This document shows, in pieces, positions 1 to 8,331 of a stretch of 64,000 nucleotides of DNA. The notes under the pieces are model-generated. The model saw only the letters and a list, made by a program, of their open reading frames with translations, was not told where the DNA came from and ran no database searches. Numbering within the stretch: position 1 is the first letter of the stretch; each line of letters begins with the position of its first letter. The translations under genes were made by a program, and so were the position numbers. The DNA is from DATAQC01 sp046263055 (GTDB lineage: Bacteria; Actinomycetota; Acidimicrobiia; Acidimicrobiales; AC-14): contig JBHELO010000014.1 in assembly GCA_046263055.1 (NCBI GenBank), positions 1 to 64,000 of the forward strand. The letters run 5' to 3'.

Positions 1-171
1 CTCGGGACTCCCGTTCGAACCATTTCCACCGGCGGGGTCGCCGGCGGCCTCGTACTGCACGGTGTCGCCGATTCGACGGCCGGCCAGGGCCGGGCCGAGG
101 GAGACGGGGGGACCGGCCGGGCCGGTCGTCGGGCGGAGCGCGGGCGTGTCGGGCGGGTGGCGGGGGCGCCA
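1..171 (-). other. Possible partial GreA-C-like reading frame at the left edge
   Basis: On the minus strand a frame is open from about 171 to the window edge. At 105-46 it encodes a stretch resembling the end of GreA/GreB elongation factors (pattern S-L-G-P-A-L-A-G-R-R-I-G-D-T-V-Q-Y-E). An in-frame TAG lies at 174-172, and no ATG/GTG/TTG precedes the similarity, so an intact gene cannot begin here. It may be a remnant, a domain of a gene continuing to the left, or chance. The strip is otherwise the upstream region of mshD. Confidence 0.3.
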
Positions 172-172
172 C

Positions 173-178
173 TACCCT
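173..178 (+). promoter_or_regulatory. Leaderless-type -10 box for mshD
   Basis: TACCCT lies 8 nt before the GTG at 187. A TANNNT box this close to a start codon is typical of leaderless actinobacterial transcripts and favours the GTG at 187 over the upstream GTG at 157. No Shine-Dalgarno is visible. Inference only. Confidence 0.4.
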
Positions 179-186
179 CGCCCCTC

Positions 187-1110
187 GTGGCCCGCCTGGA
201 GGTGAAGCGCCAGATGGGCCGGGGGGACATCGCCGCTGTGTCCGAGCTCTTGGAGGTGGCCACTCGGGTCGACGGCCATGCCCCCCTCGGCGAGCACCAA
301 TGGCTCGACCTCGTCCACGGCGGTCGCCACGGCTTCGCCGGGCTGGTGGCGTGGGAGCCGGGCCACGGGCACCCGGTGGGCTACGCCCAGCTGACCCGTG
401 AGGCCGACGGTGGGGGCACCAGCTGGGCCCTGGAGCTCGTGGTCGACCCCCATCACCGCCACACCAACGCCGACATCGGGCCCACCCTGGTCCGGGCGGC
501 GATGGACGTGGTGCGGGCTGAGGGCGGGGGCCACGTGCATCTGTGGGTCCCCAAACCGGGTCCCGAGCACGACCGCATCGCCGACGCCGCCGGGCTGGCC
601 AGGGGACGGGAGCTGCGCCAGCTCCGCCGGCCGCTCCCCATGGCGGCCGATCACGATCCCTTGCCCGTGCGGCCGTTCCGTCCCGGGGCCGACGAGGGGG
701 CCTGGCTGGCGGTCAACAACCGGGCCTTCCGTTGGCACCCCGAGCAGGGCGGGTGGGACGTGGACACCGTGCGCGACCGCGAGTCGCAGCCCTGGTTCGA
801 CCCCGCCGGGTTCCTGCTCCACGAACGGGAGGGGCGCCTGGCGGGGTTCTGTTGGACGAAGGTCCACCCGGGCACCGACCCGCCCCTCGGTGAAATCTAC
901 GTGATCGCGGTGGACCCCGACTTCCAGGGGCAGGGCCTGGGCCGGGCCCTGGCCCTGGCCGGCCTCGACCACCTGTCGGCCGCCGGCCTGGGCACCGCCA
1001 TGCTCTACGTGGACGCCGACAACGCCCCCGCCCTGCGGCTCTACGACGGCCTGGGGTTCACCGTCGACCACGTGGACCGGGCCTACACCGGCGACGTGGC
1101 GGGGGCCTAG
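187..1110 (+). CDS. mshD: Mycothiol synthase (double-GNAT acetyltransferase)
   Basis: Transfers acetyl from acetyl-CoA to Cys-GlcN-Ins, the last step of mycothiol synthesis in the cytosol. The ~307 aa length fits two GNAT domains in tandem. The C-terminal half carries the MshD signature: a WHPEQGGWDV segment, QPWFDPAGF, GFCWTKVHP, the acetyl-CoA loop (QGQGLGRAL) and YVDADNAPALRLY. The N-terminal GNAT is degenerate, as is usual in this family. The start was set at GTG 187 because of the -10 box just upstream; GTG 157 would add 10 residues. The stop overlaps that of the convergent VIT gene inside one CTAG tetramer. Mycothiol implies an actinomycetote. Confidence 0.92.
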   Translation: MARLEVKRQMGRGDIAAVSELLEVATRVDGHAPLGEHQWLDLVHGGRHGFAGLVAWEPGHGHPVGYAQLTREADGGGTSWALELVVDPHHRHTNADIGPTLVRAAMDVVRAEGGGHVHLWVPKPGPEHDRIADAAGLARGRELRQLRRPLPMAADHDPLPVRPFRPGADEGAWLAVNNRAFRWHPEQGGWDVDTVRDRESQPWFDPAGFLLHEREGRLAGFCWTKVHPGTDPPLGEIYVIAVDPDFQGQGLGRALALAGLDHLSAAGLGTAMLYVDADNAPALRLYDGLGFTVDHVDRAYTGDVAGA

Positions 1111-1877
1111 CCCACGCCCACGCCCACTGCCGAGCCGATGGCGTAGGTCACCGCGGCTGGGACGGCCGACCAGACGAGCTGGCGCAGGGCCGAGCGGGTG
1201 GCCGAGCGGCCGGTGAAACGGGCCAGGGCGGCGCCTACGGCGAGCGCGGCGATCACACCGATGACCACCGACACCACGATGGCGGCGGTACCGGCCCCGA
1301 AGAACCACGGCAGCAGGGGCAGGAGGGCGCCGGCGGCAAAGGCGAGGAACGACGACACGGCGGCGGCCACCGGCGAGCCCCGCGACCCGGGGTGGATACC
1401 CAGCTCTTCCCGGGCGTGGGTCTCGAGGGCGATCTCGGGGTCGCGCATGAGCGCCTCGGCCAGGTCCTCGGCCACCGACGACTCGATGCCCCGGGACCGG
1501 TAGAGCTGGACCAGCTCGGCCCGCTCGTGGTCGGGTCGGCGCTTGAGCTCCAGGCGCTCCATGTCCAGCTCCCGCTCCAGGAGCTCGTTCTGGGCGGTCA
1601 TGGAGATGAACTCGCCGGCGGCCATGGACACCGAGCCACCGATGAGGCCCGCCAGCCCGGCCAGGCGCACGACGCCGGCCGCCGGGTGGGCACCGGCCAC
1701 GCCCAGGATGAGGGCCACGTTGGACACCAGGCCGTCACTGACCCCGAACACCGCGGCCCGGGCCGCGCCGCCCTGGACGTTGCGGTGGTGGGGTTCGGGC
1801 GGGGGCGGCAGCGGCGACGACCGGGAGGGCTCCCCGGTGGTGGCCGTGCGGGCCGGATCGGACGGAGGTGAGGCCAT
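1107..1877 (-). CDS. VIT/CCC1-family metal ion transporter (DUF125)
   Basis: Predicted inner-membrane iron/manganese transporter of the vacuolar iron transporter family, 256 aa. TM1 carries the conserved FGVSDGLVSN motif, and TM2 contains GSVSMAAGEFISM. An acidic cytosolic segment follows, rich in Glu/Arg (ELLERELDMERLELKRRP), matching the metal-binding helix-turn of VIT1. Three more hydrophobic segments close the protein. The start is ATG 1877, preceded by GGAAGGACCTC; a longer open frame to 2042 lacks such a site and runs into rlmN. The N-terminal ~45 residues are Ser/Pro-rich and probably cytosolic. Substrate metal is inferred from the family only. Confidence 0.85.
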   Translation of the reverse strand: MASPPSDPARTATTGEPSRSSPLPPPPEPHHRNVQGGAARAAVFGVSDGLVSNVALILGVAGAHPAAGVVRLAGLAGLIGGSVSMAAGEFISMTAQNELLERELDMERLELKRRPDHERAELVQLYRSRGIESSVAEDLAEALMRDPEIALETHAREELGIHPGSRGSPVAAAVSSFLAFAAGALLPLLPWFFGAGTAAIVVSVVIGVIAALAVGAALARFTGRSATRSALRQLVWSAVPAAVTYAIGSAVGVGVG

Positions 1878-1928
1878 GAGGTCCTTCCAACCTAACGGGC
1901 GGTCGGCCTGTTCCGCCGTCCCCCGGCG

Positions 1929-3098
1929 ATGGTCCATCATCGGACTGTGGCCGTGGCCCTCGACCTCACCCCCGACGACCTGGCGGCGATGCTGGCCGGC
2001 GAGCCCCGGTACCGGGTCACCCAGGCGTGGCGGGGGCTGCACGCCGGCCTGGCGCCGCTGGAGATGACCGACCTGCCGCTGGCCCTGCGGCGGCGCCTGG
2101 CCACCGAGCTGCCGGCCGGCCTGGCGCTGGCCGCCACGTCGGTCAGCAACGACGGCGGCACCACGAAGTGGCTCTGGGCCCTACCGGACCCGGCCGGCCT
2201 GCGTGGCCCGAACGCCGCGGCCGGCCTGCGTGGCGCGAACGCCGCGGCCGGCCTGCGTGGCGCGAACGCCGCGGCCGGCCTGCGTGGCCCGAACGCCGCG
2301 GCCGGCCTGCGTGGCCCGAACGCCGCGGCCGTCGAGACGGTGCTCATGCACTACCCGGACCGGGCCACGGTGTGCGTGTCCACCCAGGCGGGATGCGCCA
2401 TGGCCTGCGGGTTCTGCGCCACCGGTCAGGCCGGGTTCCGCCGCCACCTCACCGCCGGCGAGATCGTGGAGCAGGTCGTGCGGGGCCGCCGGGCGGCGCT
2501 GCCCCGGCGCCTGTCGAACGTGGTCTTCATGGGCATGGGCGAACCCCTCGCCAACTACGCCGCCACGTGGGCCGCCGTCGAGCGCATCCACGGGGACCTG
2601 GGCATCTCCGCCCGCCGCCTCACCGTCTCCACCGTCGGGCTGGTGGCCGGCATCCGCCGGCTGGCGGGCGAGGCACTGCCCGTCAACCTGGCCGTGTCCC
2701 TCCACGCCGCCAACGACGCCCTTCGGGACGAGCTGGTCCCCATCAACCGGCGGTGGCCCCTCCCGGTGCTCATGGAGGCGTGCCGGGGGTGGGTCGAGGC
2801 CAAGGGCCGGCGCCTCTCATTCGAGTGGGCCCTGATCGACGGCGTGAACGACCGCCCCACCGACGCAACCGAGCTGGCCGCCCTGGCCCGTCCGCTCGGG
2901 GCGCACGTCAACCTCATCCCCCTCAACCCGACGCCCGGCTATCCCACCCGGGGCACCCCGGCGGCCGGGGTGCGGGCCTTTGGCGACCGGCTGCGCTCTC
3001 TCGGTGTGAACGCCACCGTCCGCCGCAACCGGGGCACCGATATCGACGCCGCCTGCGGCCAGCTCGCCGCCCGCCCCACGCCAACCGGGGTCGGATAG
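1929..3098 (+). CDS. rlmN: 23S rRNA (adenine2503-C2)-methyltransferase, radical SAM, with internal repeat insert
   Basis: Methylates C2 of A2503 in 23S rRNA (and A37 of some tRNAs) by radical SAM chemistry with a methyl-Cys intermediate. The [4Fe-4S] motif C156-AMA-C160-GF-C163 follows VCVSTQAG. GMGEPLANY, SLHAAND and the C-terminal NRGTDIDAACGQL, with the catalytic Cys, are all present. At 389 aa it is longer than usual (~345-365) because residues 89-133 are five tandem copies of a 9-residue unit (AGLRGPNAA/AGLRGANAA), placed between KWLWALPD and VETVLMHYPDR. The stop codon lies in a separate 72-bp repeat. GTG 1947, 6 nt behind CATCAT, is an alternative leaderless start. Confidence 0.95.
   Translation: MVHHRTVAVALDLTPDDLAAMLAGEPRYRVTQAWRGLHAGLAPLEMTDLPLALRRRLATELPAGLALAATSVSNDGGTTKWLWALPDPAGLRGPNAAAGLRGANAAAGLRGANAAAGLRGPNAAAGLRGPNAAAVETVLMHYPDRATVCVSTQAGCAMACGFCATGQAGFRRHLTAGEIVEQVVRGRRAALPRRLSNVVFMGMGEPLANYAATWAAVERIHGDLGISARRLTVSTVGLVAGIRRLAGEALPVNLAVSLHAANDALRDELVPINRRWPLPVLMEACRGWVEAKGRRLSFEWALIDGVNDRPTDATELAALARPLGAHVNLIPLNPTPGYPTRGTPAAGVRAFGDRLRSLGVNATVRRNRGTDIDAACGQLAARPTPTGVG
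2193..2327 (+). repeat. In-frame 27-bp tandem repeat (5 copies) inside rlmN
   Basis: Five back-to-back 27-bp units begin at 2193, 2220, 2247, 2274 and 2301. They differ only in CCG versus GCG at the sixth codon (Pro/Ala). Each encodes A-G-L-R-G-(P/A)-N-A-A and keeps frame. The near identity indicates recent slippage or unequal recombination. Confidence 0.97.
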
Positions 3099-3226
3099 GC
3101 GGTGCCCGCGCCTGCTAACCGAACCCGGTTGGCCGGAGCCACCGGACCTCACCGAACTGGGGCCGGATAGGCAGTGCCGGCGCCTGCGAACCGAACCCGG
3201 TTCGACGGAGGCCCGGGGGCTCAGCG
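3083..3226. repeat. 72-bp direct tandem repeat spanning the rlmN stop codon
   Basis: Unit 1 (3083-3154) and unit 2 (3155-3226) share GGGG-CGGATAGGC-GTGCC-GCGCCTGC-AACCGAACCCGGTT in the same order. Unit 1 supplies the last four rlmN sense codons and the TAG. Unit 2 overlaps the stop of the convergent nucleotidyltransferase gene at 3221. Related copies of the CGAACCCGGTT core recur at 8974-9025. Confidence 0.85.
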
Positions 3227-4003
3227 CACGAGCACGGTGGCGGCGGCCGACGCCCGGACCGCCCGACGCAGGTGCTCGGTCCGCTCCACACGGGCGCCCG
3301 GCCATACCACCGACTCCTCGAGGGTCCCCTCCACCACCGCCCCGGTGCCGACCACCGAGCGCCCACCCGAGGCGGCCAGGTTGGCGGCCAGGTAGTCGGC
3401 CGGGGTGCCACAGTCGAAGAAGGGACCGCCGGAGGCCACCAGCTCGAGGTCCCGGCCGGGGACGAGGTGGCGCCACGACGCCTCCCACAACCCGGCGGGC
3501 GACGCCGGCAGGGCGGCCACCGCCGCCGCCGGGAGCAGGGCGGCGCCCGCGTACCGGCGGTCGCCCCAGTCGCCCCGGTGGGCGTCGACGACCGTGAGCA
3601 GGCGCGTGTGGTGGCCCTCCCAGCCGGCGGCGAAGGCGGCCAGGTCGGCCCGGTGCCAGGCGTCGGCGTTCACCGCCAGCACGGCCCGGCCGTCGATCCA
3701 GGGCCGCAGCCGGCCCAGGGCCCCGGCCGTCCCGAGGGGCACCGGGTCCTCCACCGACACGTGGACCGGCGCGGCCCGCGCTTCGATGTGGGCGGCCACC
3801 AGGTCGCGGCGGTAGGACGCGTTCACCGCCACCACCGGCGTGACGGCGAGGGCCCGGGCCACGGCCAAGTCGACGAGCGGCTCGCCGCCGACGGGGCACA
3901 GGGCCTTGGGCACCAGGTCGGTGAGAGGCCGGAGGCGGGCACCGCGACCGGCGGCCAGGACCACCCCCACCACGTCGTCGCCGCCTGCCACACTGTGGCC
4001 CAT
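3221..4003 (-). CDS. Sugar-1-phosphate nucleotidyltransferase-like protein
   Basis: NTP-transferase fold enzyme of about 260 aa, expected to couple an NTP with a sugar-1-phosphate. The N-terminal VVLAAGRGARLRPLTD is the pyrophosphorylase signature (G-x-R-L-x-P-L-T), followed by PKALCPVGGEPLVD and the metal-binding VNADAW. The last ~30 residues (VVGTGAVVEGTLEESVVWPG) look like one or two turns of a left-handed beta-helix. The substrate cannot be told. Starting at ATG 4003 its start codon overlaps that of the divergent gene; GTG 3973 or 3970, nearer the family's usual start, are good alternatives. Confidence 0.8.
   Translation of the reverse strand: MGHSVAGGDDVVGVVLAAGRGARLRPLTDLVPKALCPVGGEPLVDLAVARALAVTPVVAVNASYRRDLVAAHIEARAAPVHVSVEDPVPLGTAGALGRLRPWIDGRAVLAVNADAWHRADLAAFAAGWEGHHTRLLTVVDAHRGDWGDRRYAGAALLPAAAVAALPASPAGLWEASWRHLVPGRDLELVASGGPFFDCGTPADYLAANLAASGGRSVVGTGAVVEGTLEESVVWPGARVERTEHLRRAVRASAAATVLVR
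3987..3999. promoter_or_regulatory. Palindrome between divergent start codons
   Basis: GCCACA-C-TGTGGC is a perfect inverted repeat just 2 nt before the plus-strand ATG at 4002. It is a plausible operator serving both divergent genes, but no regulator is known. Confidence 0.35.
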
Positions 4004-4361
4004 GTCAGACCGGCGATTCCTGAACCCGGCGCAGCCCCAGACCCTCCAGATCGCCGTCTTCCTGCTCTACCTGAACGGCGTGTTCGACCTGCTCGGCCTG
4101 CTGGTGGGCGGGGGCCTGGGCGTCATCGGCGTGGTCCTCGTGGCCGGCGAGGTGGCCGCCGCCTACGGCATCGCCAACGAGCGGCGGTGGGCGTACATCC
4201 TGGGCATCGCCATGGCTCTCCTGCCGTTCGTCGCCCGCTGGTACATCCTGAGCAACCCCATCGCCGGCGTCGGGGTGCTGACCCTGCTCTTCGAGGTGGC
4301 CCTCGTCCTCCTCCTCGTCCACCCCCAGAGCCGCGACTACCAGCGCATCTGGTTCAAGTAG
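4002..4361 (+). CDS. Small four-TM membrane protein, function unknown
   Basis: A 119-residue protein with a short polar N-terminus (MSDRRFLNPAQPQ) and four hydrophobic segments (IAVFLLYLNGVFDLLGLLVG, GVIGVVLVAGEVAAAYGIA, YILGIAMALLPFVARWYI, VLTLLFEVALVLLLV), ending in a charged SRDYQRIWFK tail. I do not recognise a named family; it resembles lineage-specific actinobacterial membrane proteins. Its ATG shares the CATG tetramer with the start of the divergent nucleotidyltransferase. The ligase gene follows 41 nt downstream on the same strand. Confidence 0.8.
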   Translation: MSDRRFLNPAQPQTLQIAVFLLYLNGVFDLLGLLVGGGLGVIGVVLVAGEVAAAYGIANERRWAYILGIAMALLPFVARWYILSNPIAGVGVLTLLFEVALVLLLVHPQSRDYQRIWFK

Positions 4362-4402
4362 CCATCCCACCGGCCGAGCCTAGGACCGGTTGGGGGGGCG
4401 CG

Positions 4403-5986
4403 GTGGAGTTCAACCTGGCCGACCTCTTCGAGTCGGTGGCGGCCGTAGTGCCCGACGCCGAGGCGGTGGTCTGCGGGACCCGCCGGCTGCGGTACCGGGA
4501 CCTGGACCGCCGGGCCGACGCCCTGGCCCACGTCCTGGTCTCGATGGGCGTGAGGACCGGCGACCACGTGGGCCTGTGGCTGGGCAACGGCACCGAGTAC
4601 CTGGAAGGGATGCTGGCCGCCTGCAAGCTGCGAGCCGTGCCGGTGAACGTCAACTGGCGGTACGGCCCGACCGAGGCGGCTGCCGTGTTGGCGGTGGCCG
4701 CCCCCGCCGCCGTGATCCACGAGCCCGACCTGGCCCCGGTGCTGGCGGCCGTCGCACCCCGGACGCCGGGCCTGGCCACGGGGACCGACTACGAGGGCGC
4801 CCTGGCCGCCGCCCCGCCCGGCCGTCCGCCCGTCGACGGGCCGCGCTCGGGCGACGACCGCTACCTGCTGTTCACCGGTGGCACCACGGGGGCGCCCAAA
4901 GGTGTGGTCTGGCGCCAGGAGGACGCCTTCTTCGCCGCCTTCGGCGGCGGCAACCTGGGCGGGACGCCGGTGGCCGCCCCCGAGGAGGTGGCGTCCCGGG
5001 CCGCCGCCGGCGGCGGCGCCGCCGCCCGGTGCCTGCCGGCCAGCCCCCTGGTTCACGCCGCCGCCCAGTGGCTCGCCCTCGCCACCCTGCTGGCCGGCGG
5101 CACGGTGCTGCTGTGCCCGGGGCGGGGGTTCGACCCGGGGGCGGTGCTCGACCTGGCCGACGTCGAGGCGGCCGCAACGGTGGTCGTGGTGGGTGACGCC
5201 ATGGTCCGGCCCCTGGCCGACGCCCTGGCCGCCGCCCCAGGCCGGTGGGACCTGGCCCGGCTGACGGCAGTGCTGTCGGGGGGCGCCACCCTTTCGGCGG
5301 CGGCCAAGGAGGCGCTGGTGGCCTGCCTGCCCCATGTGATCGTGGTGGACCTGGTGGGGGCGTCGGAGTCGGGCGGCCACGGCTCGTCCCTGGAGGGCCG
5401 GGGCCGCATCTCCGCCGTGTCCAGCCGATTCCGGCCCAACTCCTCCACCGCGGTGCTGGGCGACGACCTGCGCCCGGTGACGCCCGGCTCGGGACAGGTC
5501 GGCCGCCTGGCGCGGCGGGGTCACGTCCCCCTCGGCTACCTGGGCAACCCCGAGGCCGGCACCGCCACCTTCCCGGTGGTGGACGGCGTGCGCTGGGCCC
5601 TCCCCGGCGACCTGGCCCGGCTGGAGGCGGACGGCACCGTCGCCCTCCTCGGCCGGGGCGCCACGGTGGTCAACACCGGGGGGGAGAAGGTCCACCCCGA
5701 GGAGGTGGAGGCCGTGCTGCGGGCCCACCCGGACGTCGCCGACGCCGTGGTAGTCGGCGTGCCCGACCCCCGCTGGGGAGAGGCGGTGGCGGCGGTGGTG
5801 GCACCGCGGGCCGGCGCCCGGCCGCCGACCCTCGACGCCCTCGCCCGCCACTGCCGGGCCTCCCTGGCTGCCTACAAGCGGCCTCGCGCCCTGGTGGTGG
5901 TGGAGCGGGTGGTGCGCTCCCCCGCCGGCAAGGCCGACTACCGCTGGGCCCGAGAGGTGATGCGCGGCGCGGGCGAGGACGGGTGA
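4403..5986 (+). CDS. AMP-binding acyl-CoA synthetase/ligase
   Basis: ANL-superfamily enzyme (527 aa) that adenylates a carboxylic acid and passes it to CoA. The phosphate-binding loop FTGGTTGAPKGVVW is followed by the core motif YLGNPEAGT and the hinge GRGATVVNTGGEKVHPEEVE. The catalytic C-terminal Lys is in PAGKADYRWAR. Substrate cannot be assigned; actinobacterial relatives are annotated as fatty-acid or 3-oxocholest-4-enoate ligases. The GTG start at 4403 follows a G-rich site, and a longer open frame upstream is antisense to the nucleotidyltransferase. Its TGA overlaps the next gene (GTGA). Confidence 0.9.
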   Translation: MEFNLADLFESVAAVVPDAEAVVCGTRRLRYRDLDRRADALAHVLVSMGVRTGDHVGLWLGNGTEYLEGMLAACKLRAVPVNVNWRYGPTEAAAVLAVAAPAAVIHEPDLAPVLAAVAPRTPGLATGTDYEGALAAAPPGRPPVDGPRSGDDRYLLFTGGTTGAPKGVVWRQEDAFFAAFGGGNLGGTPVAAPEEVASRAAAGGGAAARCLPASPLVHAAAQWLALATLLAGGTVLLCPGRGFDPGAVLDLADVEAAATVVVVGDAMVRPLADALAAAPGRWDLARLTAVLSGGATLSAAAKEALVACLPHVIVVDLVGASESGGHGSSLEGRGRISAVSSRFRPNSSTAVLGDDLRPVTPGSGQVGRLARRGHVPLGYLGNPEAGTATFPVVDGVRWALPGDLARLEADGTVALLGRGATVVNTGGEKVHPEEVEAVLRAHPDVADAVVVGVPDPRWGEAVAAVVAPRAGARPPTLDALARHCRASLAAYKRPRALVVVERVVRSPAGKADYRWAREVMRGAGEDG

Positions 5987-6162
5987 CGAACCTCGTGGAC
6001 GACGCCGCCGAGGTGGCCCTGGTGGTGGCGGTCGGGGGGATGCTGTGGTCGGCGGTGGGACGCGTGCGCCGGGGCCTGGTCCGTCCGCCCCGCTGCCCGG
6101 CCTGCGGCCGCACCCTCTCCCGGGCCTACCCCCGGTGCCCGGCCTGCGGGCACCAGCGCTGA
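5983..6162 (+). CDS. Tiny membrane-anchored zinc-ribbon protein
   Basis: A 59-residue product with a hydrophobic N-terminal segment ([16 protein letters not shown]), a basic linker, and two CPACG knuckles 14 residues apart, forming a likely zinc ribbon. It overlaps the ligase gene by GTGA, so it is probably translated with it. No function can be assigned; the zinc ribbon would face the cytosol if the positive-inside rule holds. Confidence 0.7.
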   Translation: MTNLVDDAAEVALVVAVGGMLWSAVGRVRRGLVRPPRCPACGRTLSRAYPRCPACGHQR

Positions 6163-6169
6163 GGGACCC

Positions 6170-6175
6170 TACGCT
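6170..6175 (+). promoter_or_regulatory. Leaderless-type -10 box for the DUF255 gene
   Basis: TACGCT is separated from the ATG at 6182 by 6 nt (CGGGGC), the spacing expected for a leaderless mRNA. Confidence 0.5.
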
Positions 6176-6181
6176 CGGGGC

Positions 6182-8254
6182 ATGAACCGCCTGGCCGGCG
6201 AGACCAGCCCATACCTCCAACAGCACAAGGACAACCCGGTGGACTGGTACCCCTGGGGCCAGGAGGCCTTCGCCCGGGCCCGGTCCGAGGAGCGGCCCGT
6301 CCTGCTGTCCATCGGGTACGCGGCCTGCCACTGGTGCCACGTGATGGCCCACGAGTCGTTCGAGGACCCGGCGGTGGCGGCCGTCGTCAACGAGCTGTTC
6401 GTGCCCGTCAAGGTGGACCGCGAGGAGCGCCCCGACATCGACGCCATCTACATGGAGGCGGTGCAGGCCATGACCGGCCGCGGCGGGTGGCCCATGACCA
6501 TGTTCCTCACCCCCGATGGCGAGCCCTTCTTCGGCGGCACCTACTTCCCGTCCCAGGCCCGCCAGGGCATGCCCGGGTTCGTCCAGGTGTGCCAGGCGGT
6601 GGCTGACGCGTGGACCGAGCGGCGTGACGAGGTGGTGGGCCAGGCCGCCCGCCTGAGCGAGGCCCTCGGCCGCATGGGGGAGCTGGCGCCCGCCGGCGGC
6701 GATCGGCCCCGCCTGGAGGCGTCGGCGGCGGCGGCCGACGCCCTGGCCGACGCCTTCGACCCCGAGTGGGGCGGGTTCGGCCGGGCCCCCAAGTTCCCGT
6801 CGCCCGACACCCTGGAGGTGCTCCTGCGCCTCTGCGCCCGTGCCGGCCCGGACGTGGCGGTGGGCGACGGCGACGGCGATGACGGCGACGGCGATGACGG
6901 CCCCAACGGCCGCCACGGCGGACACCGCGTCGGAGCCGACCGGGCGCTGGCCATGGCCACCACCACGTTGGACGCCATGGCCGCCGGTGGCATGTACGAC
7001 CACATCGGCGGCGGCTTCCACCGCTACTCGGTGGACCGCCGGTGGCTCGTCCCCCACTTCGAGAAGATGCTGTACGACCAGGCCCTTCTGGTGCGGGCCT
7101 ACCTCCACGCATGGCAGCTCACGGGGGAACCACGCCATCTGCAGGTGCTGTCCGAGACCGTCGACTACACCCGCCGGGACCTGCGCCACCCCGACGGCGG
7201 CTTCTTCTCCTCCGAGGACGCCGACTCCGAAGGCGTGGAGGGCAAGTTCTACGTCTGGACGGAACCGGAGCTGCGCGCCGTGGCCGGTCCCGACGCCGAC
7301 GCCGCGGTGGCCTGGTGGGGGGTGACGGCGGCCGGCAACTTCGCCGAGGGGGGCGCTGGCGCCAACATCCTGTACCGGCCGGAGCGAGGGCTGCTCGATC
7401 GCCCGCCAGCGGTGGAGCGGGCCCGCCAGGCCCTGTTCGGGGCCCGCTCGCAGCGCGTCCGCCCCGGCCTGGACGACAAGGTGCTCACCGAGTGGAACGC
7501 GCTGTTCGTGTCCGCCCTGGCCGAGGCGGCGGCCGCCTGCGGTCGCGACGACTGGCTGGCCGACGCCCGCGCCGGCGGCGAGTTCCTCCTCGGTGCCCTG
7601 CGGCGCGACGACGGGCGGTGGCTGCGGTCGTGGCAAGGCGGGCGGGCCCGCCACCTGGCCTACGCCGCCGACCACGCCGCCCTGGTGGGCGCCTTCACCC
7701 GCCTGGCCGAGGCCACCGGCGAGGCCCGGTGGGTGGCCGAGGCTCAGGCCGTGGCCGACGCCATGCTGAGCCTGTTCTGGGACGACGCCAACGGCGGCCT
7801 GTTCACCACCGGCACCGACGCCGAGCGCCTCATCACCCGCACCAAGGACGTGCTCGACAACGCCGTGCCCTCCGCCAACGGTGCAGCCGCCGTCGCCCTC
7901 CACCGCCTGGCCGCACTGGTGGGCGACGACCGCTACCGGGACCGGGCCGAGGCCATCGTGGCCCTGCTGGCCGAGCCGCTACGCCGCCAGCCACTCGGCT
8001 TCACCCACCTCCTGCACGCGGTGGAGCTGGGAGCCGGTCCCGTCACCGAGGTGGCGGTCACCGGCCACCGCCCGGACCTGGTGGCCGCCGTCCATCGTCG
8101 CTGGCTCCCCTACGGGGTGCTGGCCTGGGGCGAGCCGTACCCGTCGCCCCTGTTCGACGACCGCCGGCCCGGGCTGGCCTACGTGTGCCGGGACTACGCC
8201 TGCTCGGCCCCCGTCTCCGACGCCGACGAGCTGACCGCCCAGCTGGCCCGCTGA
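6182..8254 (+). CDS. DUF255 thioredoxin-domain protein (YyaL/SPATA20 family)
   Basis: A 690-residue cytosolic protein. It has an N-terminal thioredoxin-like domain ([21 protein letters not shown]; CxxC in [22 protein letters not shown]) and a C-terminal six-hairpin glycosidase-like domain ([25 protein letters not shown], split by motif). The exact activity of the family is unsettled. Residues ~225-240 form an Asp/Gly-rich tract from a 15-bp repeat (6867-6901), an unusual low-complexity insert. Convergent with the nitroreductase gene; a 14-bp palindrome lies between them. Confidence 0.93.
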   Translation: MNRLAGETSPYLQQHKDNPVDWYPWGQEAFARARSEERPVLLSIGYAACHWCHVMAHESFEDPAVAAVVNELFVPVKVDREERPDIDAIYMEAVQAMTGRGGWPMTMFLTPDGEPFFGGTYFPSQARQGMPGFVQVCQAVADAWTERRDEVVGQAARLSEALGRMGELAPAGGDRPRLEASAAAADALADAFDPEWGGFGRAPKFPSPDTLEVLLRLCARAGPDVAVGDGDGDDGDGDDGPNGRHGGHRVGADRALAMATTTLDAMAAGGMYDHIGGGFHRYSVDRRWLVPHFEKMLYDQALLVRAYLHAWQLTGEPRHLQVLSETVDYTRRDLRHPDGGFFSSEDADSEGVEGKFYVWTEPELRAVAGPDADAAVAWWGVTAAGNFAEGGAGANILYRPERGLLDRPPAVERARQALFGARSQRVRPGLDDKVLTEWNALFVSALAEAAAACGRDDWLADARAGGEFLLGALRRDDGRWLRSWQGGRARHLAYAADHAALVGAFTRLAEATGEARWVAEAQAVADAMLSLFWDDANGGLFTTGTDAERLITRTKDVLDNAVPSANGAAAVALHRLAALVGDDRYRDRAEAIVALLAEPLRRQPLGFTHLLHAVELGAGPVTEVAVTGHRPDLVAAVHRRWLPYGVLAWGEPYPSPLFDDRRPGLAYVCRDYACSAPVSDADELTAQLAR

Positions 8255-8295
8255 CGGCGGTTCTCCCCTTCCCGCCGCCATCTGCGGGGACGGCG

Positions 8296-8309
8296 GCCGC
8301 CATGGCGGC
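8296..8309. terminator. GC palindrome between convergent genes
   Basis: GCCGCCATGGCGGC is a perfect palindrome in the 77-nt gap between two convergent stops. It could act as a bidirectional terminator stem, but there is no T tract, so intrinsic termination is uncertain. Confidence 0.35.
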
Positions 8310-8331
8310 GAGAAGCCGGTGGCCGACCGGC

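Noticed and set aside
3189..3205. tRNA T-arm (GGTTCGA)
   Set aside because: No acceptor, D-arm or anticodon stem fits around it. It belongs to the 72-bp repeat. I found no tRNA or rRNA gene in the window.
4337..7903. 1188-codon minus-strand ORF
   Set aside because: Antisense to the ligase and DUF255 genes. Its composition (Gly/His/Arg/Val runs) is the usual GC-bias shadow and has no motif.
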